A stretch of DNA of 64,000 nucleotides from Isoptericola sp. AK164 (GTDB lineage: Bacteria; Actinomycetota; Actinomycetes; Actinomycetales; Cellulomonadaceae). The first letter of the stretch is position 1. Every line of letters begins with the position of its first letter. This document shows, one piece after another, positions 48,327 through 56,922 of the stretch. The notes beneath the pieces were generated by a model. The model made no database searches, was not told the origin of the DNA, and saw only the letters and a program-made list of their open reading frames with translations. The stretch is from contig NZ_CP119106.1 of assembly GCF_029643425.1 (NCBI RefSeq), forward strand, positions 1 to 64,000. The letters are read 5' to 3'. The translations under genes and the position numbers were made by a program.

Positions 48327-51118
48327 CAGGTCCTCGGTGGGCGGGGTGCCGGGGGGACGGTGGGCTCCGCGGTCCGGCCGTCGGCCGGGTCCAGGAGGTC
48401 GGCGACGAGGTCGCGTCCGGTGACGTCGGACAGCGTCAGGTCGAGCAGGACCAGGTCCGGTCGTGTCCCGGCCCGCATCGCCCGGCGGGCGGCGGCGAGC
48501 GAACCGGCCGGGGTGACCACGAGCCCGGCGGCCTCCAGGGACGTCGCCAGCGCGTGGCGCAACGCGTCGTCGCCCTCGACCACGAGGACCTGCTCGCGGT
48601 GGGGCCGTCGGCGGACGGCCTCCCGGACGGCCTCCAGCAGGTCGTCCGGGGCGACCGGCTCGACCAGCCAGCGGTCGGCCAGCTCCCCGATCTGCGCGTC
48701 GTGCCGCGCGGTGCCGGAGACGGCGACGACCGGTGTCTCGGCGGCCGTCCGGGCCTCGCGCACCCGCCGGAGCACCTCGATGCCCTCCCTGTCGCGAGTC
48801 CCCGGGTCGAGCACCAGGGCGGCGGGCCGGTCGGCGATCACGTGCGCCACGGCCTCGTCGCCGTCGGCGGAGCCGACGACGTCGTAGCCGGCTCCCTCCA
48901 GCACGGACCGGAGCGCGCGCACGACATAGGGGTCGGTGGCGGCGACGACCACGCGGTCCGGCGCGGCCGTCGGGGCCGAGTCGTCCGGGCCGTCGTCGGT
49001 CCCGACCGCCGTGCCGACCTCCTGCGGGGGTGATCCGTCCACCCCGGCGACGCCCGCCGCGGCACGACGCAGCGTGAAGCGCAGGCTCGCCCCGGTCCCG
49101 GGCCCGTCGCTCACGGCCCAGATGCGCCCTCCGTGCCGTTCGACGACGCTGCGCGCGATCGCCAGACCCAGACCGGTGCCACCGCGCTCCCGGGCGTCCG
49201 AGGCGTCGATCTGCTCGAACCGACGGAAGATCGACTCCAGCTTGTCCGGCGGGATGCCGCGTCCTTCGTCCTCGACGCACACCTCGACGAGGTCGCCGAC
49301 GGGGACCGCCGTCACCCGCACGGCGCTGCCGGGAGGGGAGAACTTGACCGCGTTGGACAGCAGGTTGGTCAGCGTCTGCACGATGAGGTCGCCGTCGGCG
49401 CTGACGGTCTCGCCGGACTCGACCGTCACGACGTCCACCCCGGCCTCGGCGGCCACGATCGCGACCTGGTCCACGGCCGTGGCGAACAGGTCGTCGACGC
49501 AGTGCTCGGCGAGGTCGAGGGGGGTCGACCCGGTGGCCATCCGCTCGATGTCGAGGATGTCGTCGACGAGCCGGCTCAGGCGCTCGCTGCTGGTCAGGGC
49601 GATGCGGATCATGCGCCCGGCCCGCTCGGGAGAGTCCGCCAGCAGACCGCTGTCGAGCAGCCCGAGCGCCCCGCGGATCGAGGTCAGCGGGGTGCGCAGC
49701 TCGTGGGAAACGACCGCGACGAAGTCGTCCTTGATCCGCTCGATCTCGCGACGCTCCGTGATGTCGCGGAAGACGACGACCGCGCCGCGGACGGCGCCGT
49801 CGGCGCGCAACGGGCTCGCGGTGACCTCGACGGGCACGTCCTTGCCGTCCGGGCGTCGGTAGACGTCCTGCTCGGCCGTGGTGGTGATGCCGTCGCGCAC
49901 CGCCTCGGTGACGTAGCAGTGCTCCGCCGGGAAGGGGGCCCCGTCCGGGCCCGGTGCGTGGAAGGTGGCGTGCACGTCCTGCCCGACGAGGTCGCCGGGC
50001 GACACGCCGAGCGTGCGGGCGCCGGCGACGTTGACGAAGGTCAGGCGTCCGGAGGCGTCGACGCCGTAGATCCCGTCGGCGACCGACTCGAGGGTCCGTT
50101 CCCGCTCGCCGGCGAGCGCGCGCAGCTGGGCCGTGCGCGTCCGGACCCTCCGCTCCAGGCTCCGGCGCAGCGACTCGTTGTCCACCACGACGAGGATCTG
50201 ACGAGCGACGACGGCGACGAGCACGGCGACCCACAGCGCGTCCGCCATCCACGGCACGTCCTGCCCGGAGTCGCTGACCCGGACCAGGGCGGCGGCGAGG
50301 AACAGCAGGAAGGTCACGACGGTGCCGAGCACCGGCGACCCGTCCGACCGCCGGTGGGTGACGGGGCTGCCCGAGGCGGCGGGGTGGCGGGCGGCGACCG
50401 CGATGGCGACGTAGCCACCGATCCAGCCCATGTCGACGACGCTGCCGAACGTGAAGCCGGTCCCCGCCGAGAGCAGCGCGAACGCGACGTCGGCCACCGC
50501 GTAGAGCACGAAGCCGCTGCCGACGAGGACGAGCGGGACGCGTTCCGCGGCGCCGGAGCGGGTCATGACCAGGACGGCGAGGGTGGCCAGGAGGGCGTCG
50601 ACGACCGGTAGCGCGTACGTGGTCAGCGCCGGGTCGGTCGAGAGCGCCGGTTCGTCGAGTACGACGGCGAACACGGCGATGTAGAGCACCGAGCCGCCCA
50701 CGACGATGCTGTCGAGCAGCATGCGCACGAGGTCCTGGCCCCGGGGACGCACGGTCGGGAAGAACGCGAGACCGACGGCGCCGAGGGCGAGCGCGCCGAT
50801 GTACGCCACGTCGCCCGTGGCCGGGTCCCCGGCGACCGCCGCCCAGAGGTTGCCCAGGAGCCCGACGACGGCGCCGAGGGCGAGAGCGCCCCACGCGCGA
50901 CGACGGCGCCCCGTCGACCTCACGGCCCGCGAGCCGCAGCTCAGGGCGGCCAGGACGCCGGCCGCGGCGATGGCGGACCGCGCGACCTGCTCGCGGAGAC
51001 CGGCGTCGACAGGACCGGCGAGCACGGCGACGAGGACGACGAGCATCGTGCCGGCGACCCAGCACCAGCGGACGAAACGGTCCTGGGCGCGGGTGGCGGC
51101 GCCTCGGGCGTCCTCCAT
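48326..51118 (-). CDS. Membrane-bound hybrid histidine kinase (7TM–PAS–HisKA–HATPase–REC–REC)
   Basis: The 930-aa product has seven or eight N-terminal membrane helices (about residues 18-305), a coiled coil, a PAS domain (about 335-440), HisKA with the phospho-His in VVSHELRTPLTS (about residue 472), and an HATPase with NLLSNAVKFS, EDEGRGIPP and GGTGLGLAIA. Two receiver domains follow. The first (about 695-810) has Asp in ALVLDPG but Glu-Pro (VEPV) in place of the conserved Lys-Pro. The second (about 817 on) has LVLLDLT but stops soon after, lacking the Thr and Lys segments. The stop overlaps the decarboxylase start. Signal unknown. Confidence 0.92.
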   Translation of the reverse strand: MEDARGAATRAQDRFVRWCWVAGTMLVVLVAVLAGPVDAGLREQVARSAIAAAGVLAALSCGSRAVRSTGRRRRAWGALALGAVVGLLGNLWAAVAGDPATGDVAYIGALALGAVGLAFFPTVRPRGQDLVRMLLDSIVVGGSVLYIAVFAVVLDEPALSTDPALTTYALPVVDALLATLAVLVMTRSGAAERVPLVLVGSGFVLYAVADVAFALLSAGTGFTFGSVVDMGWIGGYVAIAVAARHPAASGSPVTHRRSDGSPVLGTVVTFLLFLAAALVRVSDSGQDVPWMADALWVAVLVAVVARQILVVVDNESLRRSLERRVRTRTAQLRALAGERERTLESVADGIYGVDASGRLTFVNVAGARTLGVSPGDLVGQDVHATFHAPGPDGAPFPAEHCYVTEAVRDGITTTAEQDVYRRPDGKDVPVEVTASPLRADGAVRGAVVVFRDITERREIERIKDDFVAVVSHELRTPLTSIRGALGLLDSGLLADSPERAGRMIRIALTSSERLSRLVDDILDIERMATGSTPLDLAEHCVDDLFATAVDQVAIVAAEAGVDVVTVESGETVSADGDLIVQTLTNLLSNAVKFSPPGSAVRVTAVPVGDLVEVCVEDEGRGIPPDKLESIFRRFEQIDASDARERGGTGLGLAIARSVVERHGGRIWAVSDGPGTGASLRFTLRRAAAGVAGVDGSPPQEVGTAVGTDDGPDDSAPTAAPDRVVVAATDPYVVRALRSVLEGAGYDVVGSADGDEAVAHVIADRPAALVLDPGTRDREGIEVLRRVREARTAAETPVVAVSGTARHDAQIGELADRWLVEPVAPDDLLEAVREAVRRRPHREQVLVVEGDDALRHALATSLEAAGLVVTPAGSLAAARRAMRAGTRPDLVLLDLTLSDVTGRDLVADLLDPADGRTAEPTVPPAPRPPRT

Positions 51119-51245
51119 AGCCAGAGCGTAGGTGAGCGTCGACGCGTCCGCCGTGGCTCGGGCACACTGTGCGCGTGCGGCGCAGCGACGGATGCTTCGC
51201 GCTACCGTCGTCGGGAGGCGGCCGATCGGACGGAGGACCTGTCAC

Positions 51246-51632
51246 GTGACGACGAGACCCCGCTGCGTGCTGGTGATCGACGACGACCCGTCGATCCGCG
51301 AGGTCGCGGAGCTGTCGCTGTCCGCCGTCGGCGGGTACGAGACGCACTCGGCCGGCGACGGGACGGAGGGGGTCGCGCTGGCCCGACGTGTCCGCCCGGA
51401 CGCGATCCTGCTCGACGTCATGATGCCGACGCTCGACGGCCCGACCGTCCTGGCCCGACTGCGCGCGGTGGACGTCCTGCGGGACGTGCCCGTCGTCTTC
51501 CTCACGGCGAAGGTGGGTGCCCAGGACATCGCGGGCCTCGCCGGGCTGGGCGCGGCGGCCGTCATCACCAAGCCGTTCGACCCGCTCGAGCTGGCGCACC
51601 GGCTCGCGGCCGCCCTCGGGTGGGACACGTGA
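51246..51632 (+). CDS. Single-domain response regulator
   Basis: The 128-aa receiver has the acidic pair VLVIDDDPS (about residues 8-16), phospho-Asp in AILLDVMMP (about 55), Thr in VVFLTAK (about 86) and Lys in VITKPFDP (about 107), so it is fully competent. GTG 51246 has GGAGGA about eight bases upstream. It lacks an output domain and overlaps the next Hpt gene, consistent with a phosphorelay intermediate. It is divergent from the hybrid kinase gene. Confidence 0.92.
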   Translation: MTTRPRCVLVIDDDPSIREVAELSLSAVGGYETHSAGDGTEGVALARRVRPDAILLDVMMPTLDGPTVLARLRAVDVLRDVPVVFLTAKVGAQDIAGLAGLGAAAVITKPFDPLELAHRLAAALGWDT

Positions 51633-51973
51633 CCGGCACGCCGGCCGGCCCGGACGACGACCCGCTGCAGGACACCGTCGCCCAGCTCGCCCGCAGCGCA
51701 GGGCGGCGCAACCAGGCCCGGTCCGACCGCGTCGCGGACCTGCTGCGCCTCGACGATGGGGTGCGCGACCCGGACCGGCGGAGCGAGGCCGCCCGGCTGT
51801 GCCACACGATCGCCGGGTCCGCCGGCACGTTCGGTGACGGGATGCTCGCGGACGCGGCGCGTGCCCTGCAGCACGTCCTCGAGAGCGACGAGGGCGACGA
51901 CGCGGTCCTGGCCGCCCTCGAGCGGTTCCGCGCCACCGCGTCGGCCCGGCGTCCGGGCGGCGCGGGATCTTGA
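51629..51973 (+). CDS. Histidine phosphotransfer (Hpt) protein
   Basis: A 114-aa helical protein with the phospho-His motif AARLCHTIAGSAGTFG (His about residue 59), typical of Hpt domains that relay phosphate between receivers. The GTG 51629 start overlaps the stop of the receiver gene by four bases, so the two are probably co-translated. Confidence 0.85.
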   Translation: MTGTPAGPDDDPLQDTVAQLARSAGRRNQARSDRVADLLRLDDGVRDPDRRSEAARLCHTIAGSAGTFGDGMLADAARALQHVLESDEGDDAVLAALERFRATASARRPGGAGS

Positions 51974-52040
51974 GCAGATCTTGAGCCCGTCCTGCGGTGG
52001 GTAGGACGTGGCCTCGAGGTCGGTCCGCCAGTCTCGAGCT

Positions 52041-52553
52041 GTGACCACATCGACCGAGACGCGTGGCAGCGACTCCGACCCCGCTGCCCAGGTCACCGAC
52101 GACGGCACCGCCGCGGTCCCCCGCGCGGCGGTGCCGTCAGTCCGGGAGCAGACCGATCCACCGGGAACCACTGCGGAGGTGGTGGCGGTCGCTCGTGCCT
52201 GGCACGAGCTGGTGGCCGAGCTCGACGGTGACGAGCGGGCCGTGGAGCGCTTCGCCACGATCTGGCTCCAGCTCCTGCCGCGCCGGCTCGCCGCCTGCCG
52301 CCGGGCGCTCGTGAGCGGTGAGGACGACGCGGCACGTGTCCGGCTGCTCACCCTGCACAGCTCGGCGGTCATGCTGGGCCTCGACCGGCTGGCCGAGGTC
52401 ACCTGGCGCTGCCAGTCCGCGCTGGACCAGCCGACGGCCGCGGACGACGACCGGTCCGCCCGGTGCCAGGGCCGGGAGGTCATCGCCGAGGCGCAGAGCG
52501 CGGCAGGTCTGGTGCGGGCGGCGCTCGGTCACGCCCGTTGGTCGAAGCGGTAG
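52041..52553 (+). CDS. Divergent Hpt-like protein
   Basis: The 170-aa product has a disordered N-terminus of about 45 residues, then helices with FATIWLQLLPRRLAACRRAL and LLTLHSSAVMLGLDRLAEV. This matches the Hpt helix pair, where the second helix carries the His (about residue 106) in a Leu-x-x-Leu-His-Ser-Ser setting and the usual Gly-Ser after the His is Ser-Ala. GTG 52041 is the chosen start, but GTG 52008 is possible. The 3' end overlaps the convergent OmpR-type regulator by 25 bases. Confidence 0.6.
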   Translation: MTTSTETRGSDSDPAAQVTDDGTAAVPRAAVPSVREQTDPPGTTAEVVAVARAWHELVAELDGDERAVERFATIWLQLLPRRLAACRRALVSGEDDAARVRLLTLHSSAVMLGLDRLAEVTWRCQSALDQPTAADDDRSARCQGREVIAEAQSAAGLVRAALGHARWSKR

Positions 52554-53311
52554 CCCACACCGCGGACCGTGCGGATCCAGCGCGGTGCGGCCGGGTCGTC
52601 GCCGATCTTGCGGCGCAGGTTGGCCAGGTGGACCTCGACGCGTCGGCGGTCCGAGCCCGTGACCGGCGTCCCGACGTCGTACTCGTCGACCCACAGGACG
52701 CGGACGAGCCCGTCCTTCGAGAGCACGTGGCCGGGCTCTCCGGCAAGAGCCGCCAGCAGGTCGAACTCGCTGCGGGTGAGGTGGACCTCGACGTCGTCGA
52801 CGCTGACCGTGCGGCCGAGCAGGTCGATCGCCAGACCGTCGCTCGTCACCGTGGTGGTTGTCCCCGGGTCCGCTGAGTCCCCCGGGGACCGCGCCTCGGA
52901 CCGGCCCTGCCGGCGCATGATGGCCTCGATCCGGGCCCGCAGCTCGCGCGGCCGGAACGGCTTCGTCTGGTAGTCGTCCGCCCCGGCGTCGAGGCCCATG
53001 AGGGTGTCGACCTCGTCGGTGCGGGCCGTGAGCATGACGACGATGGTGTTCGACACCCGCCGGATGCGGCGGCACACCTCGAAGCCGTCGATGTCCGGCA
53101 GGCTCACGTCGAGCGTCGTCACCAGGGGGTCCGTCCGCTCCACGAGCTCGACGCCGGAGCGGCCGTCGGCGGCGCTGGACGTCTCGAACCCGGCCTGGCC
53201 CAGGACCTCCTCGAGCAGGGCGCGGACGTCGTCGTCGTCCTCGATGATGACCGCGGTGCGTTCCGGGGCCGAGGCCCCGGGCGCACCGGCCGGGACCGCT
53301 GCTGCCGCCAT
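52529..53311 (-). CDS. OmpR/PhoB-type response regulator
   Basis: The 260-aa product has a receiver (about residues 18-135; acidic EDDDD, phospho-Asp in TTLDVSLPD, Lys in QTKPFRP) and a winged-helix DNA-binding domain (about 155-258; LTRSEFDLLAALAGEPGHVL and RTVRGVGYRF). ATG 53311 is used; a GTG two codons upstream is an alternative. It is the only regulator with a DNA-binding domain in this signalling cluster and so is the probable output of the phosphorelay. It lies divergent to the pectinase gene, 332 bases away. Confidence 0.9.
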   Translation of the reverse strand: MAAAAVPAGAPGASAPERTAVIIEDDDDVRALLEEVLGQAGFETSSAADGRSGVELVERTDPLVTTLDVSLPDIDGFEVCRRIRRVSNTIVVMLTARTDEVDTLMGLDAGADDYQTKPFRPRELRARIEAIMRRQGRSEARSPGDSADPGTTTTVTSDGLAIDLLGRTVSVDDVEVHLTRSEFDLLAALAGEPGHVLSKDGLVRVLWVDEYDVGTPVTGSDRRRVEVHLANLRRKIGDDPAAPRWIRTVRGVGYRFDQRA

Positions 53312-53386
53312 GCGCACACGCTAGTGGCCGATTGCCTGGAGCGCACCGCCAGCGGACGGGACGCGCCTCGGGCAACTGTGCAGGTC

Positions 53387-53426
53387 TTGCGCTCGCAGAA
53401 ACCGGTGTCTAGTCTGAGAAACCGAT
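53387..53426 (+). promoter_or_regulatory. Promoter of the pectinase gene with phased repeats
   Basis: TTGCGC (53387-53392) and TAGTCT (53410-53415) are spaced 17 bases, the ideal sigma-70 arrangement. The decamers AGAAACCGGT (53397-53406) and AGAAACCGAT (53417-53426) lie exactly 20 bases apart, one between the -35 and -10 and one over the start point. The phasing of two helical turns suggests operator sites; GAAACCG is a half-site seen in LacI-type operators. The remaining leader (53427-53643) holds nothing recognised. Confidence 0.55.
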
Positions 53427-53643
53427 TCCCAATTGGAGTCGCGCCTCATCCGGGCGACGTGTCCCCACGGCGGGACGGGTCGCTCCGAGGGACCTCCCGA
53501 TGAGGCATCGCGTCACGACAGCGCGTCCGGTGATCGCGACGGAGCGGTCTGCACCGGCCCTTCCAGGGTCCGGTCGGTCGGCGACGTCCCGTGACGTGCC
53601 GCACGATCCGCAGTGCCCGATTCGACGACGAAGTGAGGCAACG

Positions 53644-56600
53644 ATGAGAAGTGCAGCCGGACGACGGTTCACCGCGGCAGGGGCCGGACTGGCCCTGGCC
53701 GCGACGATGGGGATGACCGCCCTGTGGGCGAGCGACGCCCACGCGGCCACCGGAACACCCACCGGGTTCGCCACCCAGAACGGCGGGACCACCGGCGGCG
53801 CCGGCGGTCAGACGGTGCGTGCCACCACGGGCACGGAGATCCACGAGGCCCTGTGCACCCGCGCCAGCAGCGACACCCCGATCATCATCGAGGTCGAGGG
53901 GATCGTCGACCACGGCAACACGTCCAAGGTGTCCGGCGACTCGTGCAACACCGCCGACGACAAGATCGAGCTCAAGGAGATCAGCAACGTCACCCTCGTC
54001 GGCGTGGGCGACGGCGCCCTGTTCGACGAGCTCGGCATCCACCTCCGCTCCGCGCACAACATCGTCATCCAGGACGTGCACGTGCGGAACGTCAAGAAGT
54101 CCGGCTCCCCCACCTCCAACGGCGGTGACGCGATCGGCATGGAGTCCGGCGTGTCCAACGTGTGGGTGGACCACGTGACCCTCGAGGCCTCGGGCGGCGA
54201 GTCCGAGGGCTACGACGCCCTGTTCGACATGAAGGCCGACACCACCTACGTGACGCTGTCGTACTCCGTCCTGCGGAACTCCGGGCGTGGCGGCCTCGTC
54301 GGGTCCAGCGACGGCGACACCGGCAACGGCCCGGTGACCTACCACCACAACCTGTACGAGAACATCGACTCGCGCACGCCGCTGCTGCGGGCCGGCACCG
54401 CCCACTCGTACAACAACCACTTCGTCGGGCTCGCCAAGTCCGGCATCAACTCCCGGCTCGGCGCGCGGGCCCTGGTCGAGAACAACTACTTCCAGGACTC
54501 CAAGGATCCGCTCGGCACGTTCTACACCGACGACAGGGGGACCTGGGAGGTCAGCGGCAACATCTGGGACAACATCACCTGGACCGCCGACGACACCGAC
54601 AACCACCCCGCCGGACCGAACCCGACGTCGACGGACTCGATCTCGGTGCCGTACTCCTACGACCTCGACGGTGCCGAGTGCGTACCGAACCTGCTGGCCG
54701 CCACGGCCGGCGCGAACACCGGGATGCAGGTCTCGGACGGCTCCTGCTCCCCCACCGCACCCGACCCGACGCCGGAGCCGACGGACGAGCCGACGCAGGA
54801 ACCCACCCCGGAGCCGACGGAGGACCCGACGCCGGAGCCGACGGACGAGCCGACGGACCCGCCGAGCGGGGAGAACCTGTCGATCGGTGCCGGCTCGGAC
54901 GGGTCCAGCAAGGCGAGCGGGACGAGCTACGGCAACGTGCGCGACGGTGACCTGGCCACGTACTGGTCGCCGGAGGGCTCTACGGGCCGGATCTCGGTGA
55001 AGTGGGACTCCGCGACCACCGTGTCCTCGATCGTCGTCCGCGAGGCCGCCGGCTCGGCAGGGAACATCGGCTCCTGGCAGGTGCAGAACCACGACACCGG
55101 CCAGGTGCTCGCCACCGGCAGCGGCGCGGGCGTCATCGACATCCCGACCACCTCGCTGAGCAAGATCGACTTCGAGATCACCTCGTCGTCCGGCACCCCT
55201 CGGGTCGCCGAGCTCGAGACCTACGCGGGATCGCCGTCGGACCCGGACCGCACGCCCGAACCGACCGAGGAGCCCACCCCGGAGCCCACGCAGGACCCGA
55301 CGCCGGAGCCCACCGACGAGCCGCAGCCCGGCGCCGACACGCTCTACGTGGCCCCGAGCGGCTCCGGCGGCGCGGCCGGCACCGTGTCCGACCCGACCAC
55401 GCTCGCCGCGGCGATCGACCGCGTGAACGCCGGCGGGGAGATCTTCCTCGCGGGCGGCACCTACGACCTGGCCGACACCGTGACGATCGAGCCCGGCCAC
55501 GACGGGCTGCCCGGTGACCGCACCCTGCTGTCCGCCCTGCCGGGCGAGACCCCGGTGCTGGATTTCTCGGCGCAGGTCGAGGACTCCGCGAACCGCGGGC
55601 TGGCCATCGGCGGCGACTACTGGCACGTGTACGGCCTCGTCGTCCAGCACGCCGGGGACAACGGCATCCTGCTCGGCGGTGACCACAACGTCATCGAGCG
55701 GGTCGTGACCCGGTACAACCACGACACGGGGCTGCAGATCTCCCGGTTCGTCGCCGGGGCGCCGCGCGACCAGTGGCCGTCGGACAACCTGGTGGTGTCC
55801 AGCGAGTCCCACGACAACGCCGACTCCGACGGCGAGGACGCCGACGGGTTCGCCGCGAAGCTCACCTCCGGTCCGGGCAACGTCTTCCGGGACACCGTCG
55901 CCCACCACAACATCGACGACGGCTGGGACCTGTACACCAAGTCCGCGACCGGCCCGATCGGCGAGGTGACGATCGAGAGCTCGCTGGCCTACTCCAACGG
56001 CACGCTGTCCGACGGCTCCCAGGCCGGTGCCGGCGACCGCAACGGGTTCAAGCTCGGTGGCGAGGACATCGCCGTCGACCACGTCGTCCGCGACTCCTAC
56101 GCGGTGGAGAACGGCAAGCACGGGTTCACCTACAACAGGAACCTGGGCACGATGGCGGTCGAGGGCAACGTCGCGGTCGGTAACGAGCAGCGCAACTTCA
56201 ACTTCGACGGCGGCAGCTCGGTGTTCAGCGGGAACGTGTCCTGCGACAGCGGGTCCACCGACCGCTACCTCGGTACCGACGCCGGCGGTAACTCGTTCTG
56301 GGACGGCTCGGACGGGTCGGCCTGCTCCGCCTACGACGGCGCCATGGACTGGTCGTTCGCGGCGGACGGCTCCCTGCAGGTGACGTTCGGCGGGTCGATG
56401 CCGGGCCCGGAGCCGACGGAGGACCCGACGCCGGAGCCGACGGACGAGCCGACGGACCCGCCGAGCGGGGAGAACCTGTCGATCGGTGCCGGCTCGGACG
56501 GGTCCAGCAAGGCGAGCGGGACGAGCTACGGCAACGTGCGCGACGGTGACCTGGCCACGTATTGGTCGCCGGAGGGCTCTACGGGCCGGATCTCGGTGAA

Positions 56601-56832
56601 GTGGGACTCCGCGACCACCGTGTCCTCGATCGTCGTCCGCGAGACGGCGGGGACCGTGGGGACCATCGGGTCGTGGCAGGTGGTGAACCACGACGACGGC
56701 CAGGTGCTCGCCACCGGCAGTGGGGCGGGTGCCATCGACATCCCCACCACGACCCTGGACAAGATCGACTTCGAGATCACCTCGTCGTCCGGCACGCCGC
56801 AGGTGGCCGAGCTCGAGACGTACGGGGGCTGA
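53644..56832 (+). CDS. Secreted bifunctional pectate lyase (PL1 plus PL9) with two binding modules
   Basis: The 1062-aa product has a signal peptide (about residues 1-35, ending SDAHAATG). The PL1 beta-helix (about 40-365) shows VWVDHVTLEA, DALFDMKADTTYVTLS, and the catalytic Arg in DSRTPLLRAG. Pro/Thr/Glu-rich linkers of repeated PEPTDEPT-like units separate the domains. A discoidin-like module follows (about 410-530). The PL9 domain (about 564-917) shows the calcium and lysine site in DGEDADGFAAKLTSG and HHNIDDGWDLYTK. A second module (about 942-1062) closes the protein. ATG 53644 has GAGG upstream; the upstream in-frame region is not signal-peptide-like. The enzyme should cut polygalacturonate outside the cell by beta-elimination. 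Confidence 0.9.
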   Translation: MRSAAGRRFTAAGAGLALAATMGMTALWASDAHAATGTPTGFATQNGGTTGGAGGQTVRATTGTEIHEALCTRASSDTPIIIEVEGIVDHGNTSKVSGDSCNTADDKIELKEISNVTLVGVGDGALFDELGIHLRSAHNIVIQDVHVRNVKKSGSPTSNGGDAIGMESGVSNVWVDHVTLEASGGESEGYDALFDMKADTTYVTLSYSVLRNSGRGGLVGSSDGDTGNGPVTYHHNLYENIDSRTPLLRAGTAHSYNNHFVGLAKSGINSRLGARALVENNYFQDSKDPLGTFYTDDRGTWEVSGNIWDNITWTADDTDNHPAGPNPTSTDSISVPYSYDLDGAECVPNLLAATAGANTGMQVSDGSCSPTAPDPTPEPTDEPTQEPTPEPTEDPTPEPTDEPTDPPSGENLSIGAGSDGSSKASGTSYGNVRDGDLATYWSPEGSTGRISVKWDSATTVSSIVVREAAGSAGNIGSWQVQNHDTGQVLATGSGAGVIDIPTTSLSKIDFEITSSSGTPRVAELETYAGSPSDPDRTPEPTEEPTPEPTQDPTPEPTDEPQPGADTLYVAPSGSGGAAGTVSDPTTLAAAIDRVNAGGEIFLAGGTYDLADTVTIEPGHDGLPGDRTLLSALPGETPVLDFSAQVEDSANRGLAIGGDYWHVYGLVVQHAGDNGILLGGDHNVIERVVTRYNHDTGLQISRFVAGAPRDQWPSDNLVVSSESHDNADSDGEDADGFAAKLTSGPGNVFRDTVAHHNIDDGWDLYTKSATGPIGEVTIESSLAYSNGTLSDGSQAGAGDRNGFKLGGEDIAVDHVVRDSYAVENGKHGFTYNRNLGTMAVEGNVAVGNEQRNFNFDGGSSVFSGNVSCDSGSTDRYLGTDAGGNSFWDGSDGSACSAYDGAMDWSFAADGSLQVTFGGSMPGPEPTEDPTPEPTDEPTDPPSGENLSIGAGSDGSSKASGTSYGNVRDGDLATYWSPEGSTGRISVKWDSATTVSSIVVRETAGTVGTIGSWQVVNHDDGQVLATGSGAGAIDIPTTTLDKIDFEITSSSGTPQVAELETYGG
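54807..55044 (+). repeat. Near-identical 238-bp repeat, copy 1, in the pectinase gene
   Basis: This segment (linker plus first half of the discoidin-like module) recurs at 56406-56643 with one visible difference (C at 54963, T at 56562), both in frame. Confidence 0.95.
56406..56643 (+). repeat. Near-identical 238-bp repeat, copy 2, in the pectinase gene
   Basis: Second copy of the linker/module sequence, 1599 bp (533 codons) downstream of copy 1. The 3' halves of the modules have diverged. Confidence 0.95.
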
Positions 56833-56861
56833 GAGGGCGTCGCGGAGGAGTCGTCGTCGGT

Positions 56862-56881
56862 GCGGCACATCGAAGTGCCGC
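56862..56881 (+). terminator. Hairpin after the pectinase gene
   Basis: GCGGCAC (56862-56868) pairs with GTGCCGC (56875-56881) over a 6-base loop, 30 bases after the stop, between convergent genes. Confidence 0.5.
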
Positions 56882-56922
56882 GCCGACGATGAACTGCCGC
56901 GCAGACGGTTGTCCCGGCAGCC

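Noticed and set aside
47826..51599. A 1257-codon minus-strand frame ending in the arginine decarboxylase
   Set aside because: The part upstream of 48326 is an alternative frame of the sensor kinase; a fusion would also lose the kinase stop/start overlap.
54760..54870. Short tandem repeats (GAGCCGACGG units) as a CRISPR or minisatellite locus
   Set aside because: They are in frame and encode Pro/Thr/Glu linkers of the pectinase.
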